Shown one piece after another: positions 54,669 through 64,000 of a stretch of DNA of 64,000 nt (position 1 is the first letter of the stretch; every line of letters begins with the position of its first letter). Origin of the DNA: Aphis gossypii (taxonomy: Eukaryota > Arthropoda > Insecta > Hemiptera > Aphididae). A program made the translations under genes and the position numbers. The DNA is taken from NCBI RefSeq assembly GCF_020184175.1, contig NC_065530.1, forward strand, positions 71,091,260 through 71,155,259, written 5' to 3'. The notes below the pieces were generated by a model. It did not search any database. It was not told where the DNA came from and saw only the letters and a program-made list of their open reading frames with translations.

Positions 54669-54890
54669 TACCACGAATTAAGATATAATAAGGTAAATCT
54701 TTAATGGTGTTACCATTGATTATAATTTATAAATAGTAAAATAGTAAATAGGTAAATAGGTTCGTGCTATTTATATAGTATTTATAATCAATGGTACTAC
54801 CCACCGTAGACCTATAAACTATCCTATATACCTATCCTGTCTCGTGTACCAACCATGATTTAAGAAGTATAAATATCTTAATTCGTGATA
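54669..54890. mobile_element. Palindromic MITE-like element, 222 bp
   Basis: The ends TACCACGAATTAAGATAT and (reverse complement of the right end) TATCACGAATTAAGATAT agree at 17 of 18 bases. Further inside, CCATTGATTATAATTTATAA is matched by TTTATAATCAATGG on the other side, so the whole unit can fold into one long imperfect hairpin. There is no coding capacity. The flanking duplication is unclear, so the family is unknown. Confidence 0.55.
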
Positions 54891-56143
54891 CCAACTTACT
54901 AACAAATATTTTCCTACTAATTTAGATATAGATTATGAATATCATATACATAATATTGTTAGTACTTTACTTATTACTTGTTGTAGTTAAGAACACGTGC
55001 ATTCACTGTTCAGTACTGTAGTGATATATATTTTTGTACTAGATATTTGTTAATGGTCGATGGGATTCAGGTTTATAATTTTGAAAATTTGCATAGCTAC
55101 ACATTTTCACAATTACACTTTTCCTTATAAAAGTATAAGACTTTTATAATCGTTTTCATTATACTCGGGCTTCGACGCTTCGTCACTAAAAGGTAGTACA
55201 AGTTTAGAATAACCGTTATTAGTTAGTATTTAGTGCTTAGATTTCTGAATAATAATGATCATGTGTTTTAAAGTTTTAAAATTTGTGTTTATTGTATATT
55301 TGATTATATTTGATATTATTTTTTTATTCATGTAGTATTTACTTTTATACTTATCTTTATATTATAATTTATTTCTGTTATAATTTTATTTTTATTTTTC
55401 CACCATGTACATACATGGTAATAAATAATATAACTATAATACTTAAAAAATGTGTATATTTTGTATACATTTATAATATTATATTGGTGTATGGCCATAT
55501 GGGTAATATTGGTGGTGCACTTGCTTAGACTTTATACTAATCTAATCTTATAGTAGGTAGGTACCTTTAAAGTCTATATTCACTATAAAGTATAGGTATT
55601 ATAGTCATTAATTCTTATACATTGTAATAATAATGCTGATGGTGCTTGGCAAAAGGCTAATAGAAGTAATGCCTTTTATTACCAAAAGAAATGTTTTGAA
55701 AAAAATAATATTTCTAAATATAATTTGTGTAATACTATTTATATCATATTATGTTAATGTATATAGATACATAAAAGTAAAATTATTGTTCATTGATATA
55801 TCTATATAGTTCTCCGCCAATCTTTTAGGTTAAGTAATTATTATGTCAACTATTCTATTAATTTTCCAAATTGTTAATCATTTTAATTAATTTAATCAAC
55901 AATTATTTTTTATATTATTTGTTATAGTCAAATTTGAACTAAAAAATGTTTTTATTTTTGGGGATACATCCCCTCAAGTTGTGTCAATGATTACCTCTAC
56001 CTATATATATTTTTGTTTTCTTCAATTGTATTTATAATTTATTACTAATAAATAATTATGTTAATGTATGGAACAATTTCCAAGTAAATTACCTACAGGT
56101 ACCTGTTATAAAATATTTAACTTGTAATTTTTTTTTTACTTAG

Positions 56144-59100
56144 AGTTGGTAATATAGCCAGTATGGGCCTTTCTTCACAACAAGTTTTATCATTTATGTC
56201 TTCAGACTCTTGGACTCAAGTAAGTGGTATTTATATAATTAGTATTATATCAGTATAGACATTCAGTATGATATTTTTTATGCAATTTCAATAATATAGT
56301 GCAATATTTTACAATTTAAATTTGTTGTATACTAAAAATATAAAAGTTACATATATTTTTAGAAATTTATTATACTTGTATGTAAAAAGATTAAAATAGA
56401 AAATGTTTAATAATATCTATTTTTAATTCCAATATATTACATGTGACACCACATATTAGTATGTACTTAAGTTTCTAAGAATGCTGTCTAGAAAACAAAA
56501 AAAATTAGTTGATTAAAAAAATAAAATTTCAGTTTTATTAAATAAATGAAATGTCTATTTATTATTTTTTTCTTGTCAACAAATTTTTTATAGTTTTTAA
56601 ATTCTAACAGCTTATCCCACTGCTTCAAATCATGGAAAATTAAGATCAACGACTCAAAATCCTCTCATATCACTTTCTCCTTCCGCCCCAGAAACTGTCC
56701 TCACATAACATTTGAAAACTCAATCATCCTTCACACAAATGAAGTCAAATATCTTGGTCTACTGCTTGACAGAAGGCTCACTTGGGACCCCTTCCTCAAA
56801 ACCAAATGTAAACAAATAAATAGCCACCTACATATCCTTAGGCCTCTCATGAAATCAAAAATGTCCATCTCTAACCGTCTACTACTCTACAAATCCCTAC
56901 AGCAACCTATCTGGTCAACGGAATCACTCTCGGGGGTATGTTAAACCATCAAACACAAGAACCATTCAAGCATTCCTAGTCATCTGCCTCCGCACAATTG
57001 CTAAAGCCCCTTGGTACGTTACAAAACTTGCTTTTCACAACGATCTCTAAATCCCTACCATCAAACAAACAGCTACAAAATATTATCTAGACACGCAGTA
57101 GCGTGTCAAGCCAAGTTCTAGCTACAGAACTAGCGAGCAGCACCGTGTGTAATATTACACGAACCATTTGGAGCCACTTTTGACCCCCTCATAACTCAAA
57201 AACTATTCCACATAAACATGTCAAACTTGGCTCATATATTGAGGCTTACGAGATACATATGTTTTCCAAATTTCAAAAACATACCTCAAACCGTTATTTA
57301 GATATTAACGTCCCAAAATCGTCATTTTCATGACTGACTGGCTTCCTATAGATCAAAATTCTAACCCAGTTCCAGATGACCTAGAAAGTTCAAATTTGGC
57401 ATACAGATAGGTAGTTAGGTTAATACAAAGGAAAAAATCAGAAACTTGAAGATTTTTAATTTTTTATCAATTGATTTTATTATAATTTTGCAATTAATTA
57501 TCTATTATGTTTTATTTTTCAATTAATTAATTGATTGCCTCTAATTTAATGTAGTGTTGACTTAAATTTAAAAATTTAAAAAAAAATTAAAATTAAATTA
57601 ATTTTTTTTTTATATACTGATGTAGGAAAATACAATAGTTTATTAAAAACCATTTGAAAATTGTTTTAATATGATTTAATAGCTATTAATAATTTACTTA
57701 CAAAAAAGTAATGATATCCCAACTAAACATAAATGTAAAATGATAGCCAAGTTCAATTAAATAATATGCTTTGGTTGTTGACTTCAACGACAAAAGAAGT
57801 GAGATCTAAATGGATGCCAAGTTCAATGGTCAGTCCTGAAATTTATTTATAACAACATAAAATATAATTTCTTCTTATCACTTAGGATAATGTTTTGAAG
57901 CCTAAGGTCTGACTTGGCTAGTTTCCATATACGAATTATGTTATAGCCTTCGCAAGTTCTAAAGTTGTAAGTTCTTTTTTATCCTTCTAAAAATTTGGCT
58001 TGCTGGTAGAAACTAGCTATCGAACACAGTGCTCTTCCATGACTGTTTTGGTTGGTACTTAATAATAATTAGTATGTGACAACTAGCCAAGTCAGACCTT
58101 AGGCTTCAAAACATTATCCTAAGTGATAAGAAGAAATTATATTTTATGTTGTTATAAATAAATTTCAGGACTGACCATTGAACTTGGCATCCATTTAGAT
58201 CTCACTTCTTTTGTCGTTGAAGTCAACAACCAAAGCATATTATTTAATTGAACTTGGCTATCATTTTACATTTATGTTTTGTTGGGATCTTTGATTTCAC
58301 TCCAATATGGAACATCATTCAAACACACCCTCATAGCTCAACTTCTTACCAATGCTCTTCCGGACATCGAAGTCAGACGCCTCATACGTGAATGGCCTAG
58401 AGATCTTCTCAACACACATTACCTTAAAATGTTTATTACCACACTTCCCTAAACCAACTTCCTTGTAGACATTTCTAATGTGAAATTGCTACTCATTGTC
58501 TTTTTTTGTTTTTTCTCACATTTACTCATTGTACCATTTATGTATAGATAATAAATTTACACCAATAAACAATTTTTCAAAAAAAAAAAAAAAATTTTAA
58601 ATTCTTCTTAATTAAATATTAAAAATGTAGGTAATATTTAAAACTATGTCTGGCTAAATTGTTATAGATATATTTAAAGTAAATGTATATAGTAATCAAT
58701 GTACTAAATATTGAACATATTAGATATTTATTGTATAAAAAGTCTAAATATTATTTAATTTCTTGATATAATTAAATTTGGTCGTATACTCGTATAGATG
58801 ATATAATAAAACATATTGTTTTTTTAGTAGGTATTAACACTATTAGCGTTCAAGTGTAATAAAATTATAATTTTGTACTTAAAGTAGTCTGATAAAAATA
58901 AAAAACTATTTGGCTTACCTTAAATGTTGGCATCCCTATTTAAAATCTGAAACAGCACCCCTGCCTCTGTGCCATGTTTAAAAAAAAAATTAATAATTGT
59001 AAAATTACAAAATTTCTGACCACATTAAAGGTTTACAAATTTGGGGGGTTGAGCGGAAGATTAGGTAGATTGGTAATAGTTTTACCCTTAATAGGTAAAA

Positions 59101-62100
59101 TTAAAATTTAATTTTTACAATTTTGTTATGTTATTTACCAAGAAGTTAATAGAGTATTAGTTGAAATTAAATATAACTAATATAAGAATTTTTATCATTA
59201 TTATTAATTACATTTAAGTTGTTAATTTTTGTTTGGTTAATCAATAACTCATTGTATATTAGAATGCTTAATATACCTAATTTTAATTTCTATTAGGTTT
59301 TTTTAATGCCTGGTTATAAATCAAACAATGGAATTTACATAATAACTACAAATGAAAAATACTTACAACGTTGTAATGACATGTATAAAATGGCATTAAA
59401 TAGTTATACATTTGAAAAAGTTAATACATATCAATTGATGGGATTAGTTGCGGTTGGAATTCAAGGATTATGGTAAGTAGTAATTAAAACACATTTAACT
59501 TTTAACATAATTTGTATTTTAAGCAAATTTATACATAATATATTAAGTAGTAAGTACCTATTTTTATATATTATCTAATATTTTCAAATTTTAAATTAAA
59601 AATACAAAACAAAAACTGAATTTACATTGCATTGTGTTTTGTGTAAAATGGTAGTTAATCTACCCTTGTATGACATCGAAGCTCATTCTAAATCATCTCA
59701 ATCTATTATTGACCTGGTATAAAGATGGGGGATAAAAGTCAATGAAGCAATATCCATCCATTGTACATTCCCTCTAAGGAAAAATGTCTACCCTCCCATC
59801 TACCTCAACAATGTACCCCATTCACCCAAAATATTGATTACCTATCCATACATCTAGACCGCTGGCTAACTTGGTCAACTCATACACATATAAAAAGACT
59901 TGCCATAAATAATTACTCACCTACTATTTTATCTACTCACATCACAACATATCAACTTAAAAAATAAACTTCTCTTATATAAGTTCCTACTCGAACCGAT
60001 ATGAGTTATGGTATTCAACTATGAGGTGTAGTTAAACCATCCAACCTAAACAAAATCCAAATATTCCAATCATGTCCCCGCCAAATAACCAAATCCCCAT
60101 ACTGTATGTATCTAACAACACTCTACATAGAAACCTAGCCATTTCAATAATCCAAAACGTAAAAACTTTCTATAAACGCTTACACTCTAAATTTCACAAT
60201 CATCACAATCCCTTGATTTTTGTACTATCCGCCAACGCTATTCTTGGTGACCCCAGAAGGCAATTTAAATGTACTTGCTAAATTAAAATGATTGTACTTA
60301 CCTAACCCTTTTTACTTTGTTATTTTTATAGTTAAAGTGAATTGACTTGTTATAAATTTTAAGGTGAAATTCTTAGTTTTTAATTGATAATTTAATGACA
60401 GAACAAGTTATGTGCATTTTTTTTAAACTTTATATTTTAATTACAAGCAATTTAAAATTGTATATTTTTGGTAAAATGTAAAGTGATGATTAATTACTTC
60501 AAAATTAAAATATCATTAAAAGCATCTACAATATTCTGGAAAAGAAGAATCTTACTTTTAAATTGTATTATAGATCAATTTTCTCTCATTTTAAAATTCA
60601 CAAGAATAAAATATGCTGATGTTTGGATCTTTGTAATCATTACTAAATTTAAATATTAAAATTATTGTTTTTAAGGTGCAGAGGTAGAATGTTAAGTTAC
60701 AATGAATTTTTGGCTGAAAACACAGCTGTTGAATTAATTGATTCTGGAACTATTGTCAAAAAAAAATTATGTGATTTATATCAACTTCCAAATTGTTATA
60801 ATTATGATCCTCTAGTAAGTGAAATTTTTATAAAATAAGGTTTGAAGGATTGTTTTAAAATATTTAAAACCAAAAGTCTTTTGAATAGTATTATTGTAGT
60901 ATGATAAGTGAATAATATGAACTAATCTAAACTATTTGTTGAATAAAGTGAAAATATAAGTAGACAATTTAATCTTTATGTTTAAAATAGATAATGTAGA
61001 AATAAAATTATATTGTGGTATATATTGTTATACTAATATGTAAAACGTATTGTCTTATTTTCACTTCTCAAGTTTATAAATGATAAACCATTGGTGATAG
61101 ATACATTAACTAATATTATCAGTCATCACAAAATTAACATTTTAAACAATATCTAAATTGAATTAATAATTATAACTAATCTCAGAGATCGCAAAAAAAA
61201 ATCCTTCTCGTTATGAGGCTATAGTGAAAAGCATTTGTCATAAAAACATGATTTCATGCTTCAAGTAATACAACGTACAGGAGGGATTCTCAGTAAAAAT
61301 ACTTACATATTATAAAAATTATAGAGGAGAATTTTATATAAAATCATAATTTTATTAATTAGTTTAATATTTAAATAATCAAAAGTAAAAAAAAAACTTG
61401 TTAATTTACTATAAAATATTGGACAATTGGAATGCAATATCATTACTACGTCCAAACTTATCAATAAAACACATTTAATAATATAACATAATATTATTTA
61501 TTTATTTACAGTGTCTTGCGATTAAACCAATTAATGAAATTCCTTCCCTTGCATCTATTCAATTTTATGTTCAACCCTTATTATTACAAAGTGTAAGTTT
61601 AATATAAAAATTAATTTTGTTAATACATACTATACTTTTTTTATTAATGGGAGATCCTGTTTAATTTAGGATCTTCATAAAGGCTATGTTGTAGTAAATA
61701 CTAAACCAATAGAAATGATTAACGAGTTATATTCAGAGAAGTTTTATGAAGAATTAAATACAAAAAGTACTTATCCTTCAATTATTAATACAAAGGACAA
61801 ATGGTAATTCTTAATATTAAAGTTTGCTTTTACATCACAAAATATGTTTCTATTCAAAAAATTTATTTTATATTTTTAATTTTGTTTGTAGTACAGTTAA
61901 AAAATCTAAATGTCATGTGCAAGAATCAAATAAGTTAAATAACCTTTCGATTTGCATGAAAGAACGTGAAGAACAAGGTAAAATTATTATATTAAAGAAA
62001 AATTAATAATATTATTTTTTTTATATATACCTTTATTTATGATATCATTTATAATTATGTTTAATAAATTGAATTTATGAATTTATTTATCTAATAAATT

Positions 62101-63925
62101 ATGACTAGAACTAGGATTTATATGCAATACTATGCTTATTATTTTTTGTTTTTGGTTATTGCTTTTGTCATTAATGTCCATAATTTACCTCGGTTAATGG
62201 TGGTGTTTTTGCATATTTTGGATAAAATGCATATTATTACATATTTTAAATAAAATTATTATTATTGCTTATTTAAATTATAAAAATGCAAAAAATATAT
62301 GTGTTATGGAATATTTTGTTACTAGATGTTTTTACCTCGTCTGATGTCAAACGAAGTTTTAGTAAATATAAGAATATATTAATGTAATAATATCTAATAG
62401 AAGATGTTCAGTTTTGAAAATTTAAAACACCATTTTTGATTGTTTGGTTTAATAAATTTGAATAGTGTTGATAGTTAAGAAAAGTATTTTATTAATTTTA
62501 AAACTTGTCAATTTTTATTGTGTATTCCATATGTTGTGTATACATAATATTAAAATTCAATGTATATTTTAATAAACCAAATACATAGTTAACAATATTT
62601 TATTGCTTATAAATCCTAGCCCTATTAATAATAATTATAGTAGCTTTAATTAATGAAATTTATATTGTATATTATATAGTTTTTATTTCTATAACATTAA
62701 AAAATAATAAAATATTAAAATTGTTTGTATCTGTTATATCGTACTAAAAATACAGTTAAATTTATTCAGTTATAAAAATTTTATTTTATTTACAAAAATC
62801 AGTGTAAAATACTTATAAAATAAACATATCCATAGATTGCACTTATAATTTTAATACCCACTGTTAATGGAAAATATAATATTAATAGCAATAAATCACT
62901 GTGCTAAAAACAGTTTTATAGATTTTTAATCTTGCAATATTAATAATTATTAATCTAATAAAAAGAATCGTACCTTACTAATATTCTATTAACTAGTTTC
63001 TAAAGAGTATAATAAATATTCTAGTAATAAAGTTATATCAACTTATTTTATTTTTAGTTAGATAATAGTATAAGAATTATAGCATATATTACTTAAATCT
63101 TAAAAATTATTCTAAATTATTTGTGTTATTGGTAAAAGTTGTTAAAATAACTAGACATGTATTACTTTTTATCATTATATTTACAAAAATGCATTATATC
63201 ATTTACTTATTTATAAATAAATAATATAATATTATGCTTTTCTATTTTAGATGTTGGACTTAAATATGTTGAATTTTCAAATGACTTAAAAGAGGTAATT
63301 ATTTTGTAATTTATGTGATAGGTATAACTATATATTTTATTATTATTATTATTTAAATAATATACTATTTTTATTAAAGGTGTTAAATAAAGAAAAAAAT
63401 ATTTTTTTGAAAACTTTGTTAAATGATGTGAATACGTACGACTTAAATAATATATATTCAAGATCTATTAATTATGACCCTAAATATTTACCGTTGGTAA
63501 GTAAATATTTTCATAAAATTTATGATGATTATCATGGTTATGCTAATTATTTATGGTGTCAATAGTTGCAAAAATAACATATATTTATACAACCATATTA
63601 AAAACAATTTAAAATTAAAAAATTACTAATTAAATTTCAATAAAAAAAAATTTAATATATGTAAAAAAAACTATTAAAAATAAAACAAAATTGTTAACTC
63701 AATAACCATGATAATGATTTATTTTACTACTTTGCCTGTATTATAATAGCTGCTTATATACATCTAAATTATTAATTATTGAATTTTAAAATTCTAAAGA
63801 AATGTATTGATCAAAAAATCAACCTGTTCTTATTGATGAAATCATTGAAAATGACCAGAATAAAGACAATACAAATATAACCAATATTGATAATTCATCA
63901 ATAAATAAAAAATCCCATTTTAGTG
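56144..63925 (+). CDS. Tudor-domain protein, partial (continues beyond window; 5' end uncertain)
   Basis: Exons that join in frame are 56144-56219, 59297-59472, 60676-60814, 61512-61592, 61670-61803, 61892-61977, 63251-63294 and 63380-63496. A ninth at 63859-63925 is tentative because its acceptor is weak. Exons 2-3 encode a Tudor fold: YQLMGLVAVGIQGLWCRGRM, then VELIDSGTIVKKKLCDLYQL, matching the usual 'W.RG.V … D.G … L..L' pattern. Tudor proteins of this type bind methyl-arginine tails of Piwi proteins in germline granules. Here the cage positions usually Tyr-Gly-Asn read Ser-Gly-Thr. The first exon enters in phase 2, so an upstream exon should exist unless translation starts at the ATG at 56163. 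Introns 1 and 2 are packed with LINE fragments. I cannot say which Tudor family member it is. Confidence 0.7.
56600..58594 (+). mobile_element. Jockey-like LINE 3' fragment with poly(A) tail, split by a younger insertion
   Basis: Two parts of one element, 56600-57092 and about 58290-58594, lie in Tudor-gene intron 1. The first reads through the end of reverse transcriptase: SHCFKSWKIKINDSKSSHIT, VKYLGLLLDRRLTWDPFLK and SNRLLLYKSLQQPIWS, then frameshifts. The second continues with ALPDIEVRRLIREWPRDLLN and ITTLP before a stop. It is followed by a 3' untranslated region and an A16 tail at 58579-58594. The preserved reading frame over about 110 codons suggests moderate age. The element is 5' truncated. 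Confidence 0.8.
57093..58289. mobile_element. Foldback-type element with 208-bp inverted arms, nested in the LINE
   Basis: This about 1.2-kb block interrupts the LINE. Its right part is a long inverted repeat: arm 57716-57923 is the reverse complement of 58081-58288, and by direct comparison 207 of 208 positions agree (the mismatch is at 57724). A 157-bp spacer separates the arms. The octamer GCCAAGTT or its complement recurs at 57110, 57224, 57746, 57816, 58181 and 58251. The left part has short palindromes (CACGCAGTAGCGTG at about 57092-57105) and no reading frame. The exact ends, duplication and family are not resolved. Confidence 0.7.
58595..59296 (+). other. Rest of Tudor-gene intron 1
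   Basis: AT-rich DNA between the LINE poly(A) tail and exon 2. Nothing recognisable apart from a G6 run near 59043. Confidence 0.5.
59665..60285 (+). mobile_element. Second Jockey-like LINE fragment, in Tudor-gene intron 2
   Basis: Pieces in shifting frames match the same ORF2 region as the copy in intron 1: RWGIKVNEA, the block QNIDYLSIHLDRWLTWSTH, KTFYKRLHSKFHNHHNPL and finally GDPRRQFK. Stops and indels are more numerous than in the first copy, so it is older. It has no poly(A) tail, and the ends are approximate. Confidence 0.7.
60815..61511 (+). other. Tudor-gene intron 3 (0.7 kb)
   Basis: AT-rich GT-AG intron, no exon or repeat recognised. Confidence 0.5.
61978..63250 (+). other. Tudor-gene intron 6 (1.3 kb)
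   Basis: AT-rich GT-AG intron. A segment at 62150-62350 with TTTGCATATTTTGGATAAAA is a little different in composition and might be a transposon scrap, but no ends were found. Confidence 0.45.
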
Positions 63926-64000
63926 GTAAGAATATTAGTTTATAGTTTTGCATATTTGATATATTTATTATTATAGTATTTTATGTACCTATGTATATAG

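Larger units (their letters stand above)
52092..56143. other. Spacer between WDR89-like and Tudor genes, repeat-rich
   Basis: About 4 kb holding a LINE scrap (52500-52655), a GC-rich repeat (53945-54125), a perfect palindrome (54635-54660) and a palindromic element (54669-54890). A stretch at 53430-53690 with the phrase TACGTGCATCGCATCACTAA looks like a dispersed repeat end but could not be bounded. Upstream exons of the Tudor gene may hide here; none was convincing. Confidence 0.45.

Noticed and set aside
55634..55810. Open stretch starting MLMVLGKRLIEVMPF, possible first exon of the Tudor gene
   Set aside because: No donor in the right phase and a translation turning into I/Y/K-rich noise. 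Not convincing as coding.
1..64000. CRISPR arrays, tRNA or rRNA genes, bacterial or viral genes
   Set aside because: None seen. All recognisable genes are spliced animal genes, and the repeats are eukaryotic transposons.

Overview
This window looks like nuclear DNA of an aphid-like hemipteran insect. That is an inference from strong AT richness, frequent short TAGGTACCTA-type motifs, many-exon animal genes with introns down to about 60 bp, insect-type gene families, and decayed Jockey-like LINEs and small DNA transposons in introns and spacers. No species name can be read from the sequence. Nothing bacterial, viral or CRISPR-like was seen, and no tRNA or rRNA gene was recognised. Coordinates for spliced genes span the coding region; exon positions are in each entry and were assembled by hand from reading frame and splice sites.

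Layout from left to right. (1) 1-1092, + strand: 3' end of a fatty acyl-CoA reductase gene. (2) 1.1-10.4 kb: AT-rich spacer with a decayed minus-strand Jockey-like LINE at about 5.2-6.1 kb and a possible hAT end at 7.0 kb. (3) 11107-26311, +: a complete 13-exon lemur-tail-kinase (LMTK) gene, 1672 residues, with a CpG-rich leader. (4) 29872-32705, -: an SR-protein kinase (SRPK) gene, tail-to-tail with LMTK, with one base missing in the kinase DLG motif. (5) 33.8-39.3 kb: spacer. (6) 39293-42447, +: an 11-exon FGGY kinase most like glycerol kinase 5. (7) 42573-44112, -: a 6-exon alpha-methylacyl-CoA racemase with a peroxisomal SRL terminus, only 125 bp from GK5 and convergent with it. (8) 44.1-47.5 kb: spacer with C-rich repeats, a hAT-like MITE and a hairpin. 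(9) 47555-52091, +: a 10-exon WDR89-like WD-repeat gene with a Harbinger-like MITE in an intron. (10) 52.1-56.1 kb: spacer with a LINE scrap and two palindromic elements. (11) 56144 to past 63.9 kb, +: a partial Tudor-domain gene whose introns hold two Jockey-like LINE fragments. One of these is split by a younger element with 208-bp inverted arms.

Three genes (fatty acyl-CoA reductase, the racemase and perhaps the FGGY kinase) touch lipid metabolism, and two are kinases acting on signalling or splicing. Nothing shows they form a functional cluster; this is ordinary animal gene order. The points most worth a second look are the long-armed foldback element inside a Tudor-gene intron, the arginine in place of the ATP-anchoring lysine in LMTK, the single-base break in SRPK, the glutamate in place of the catalytic aspartate in the racemase, and two GC-AG introns.
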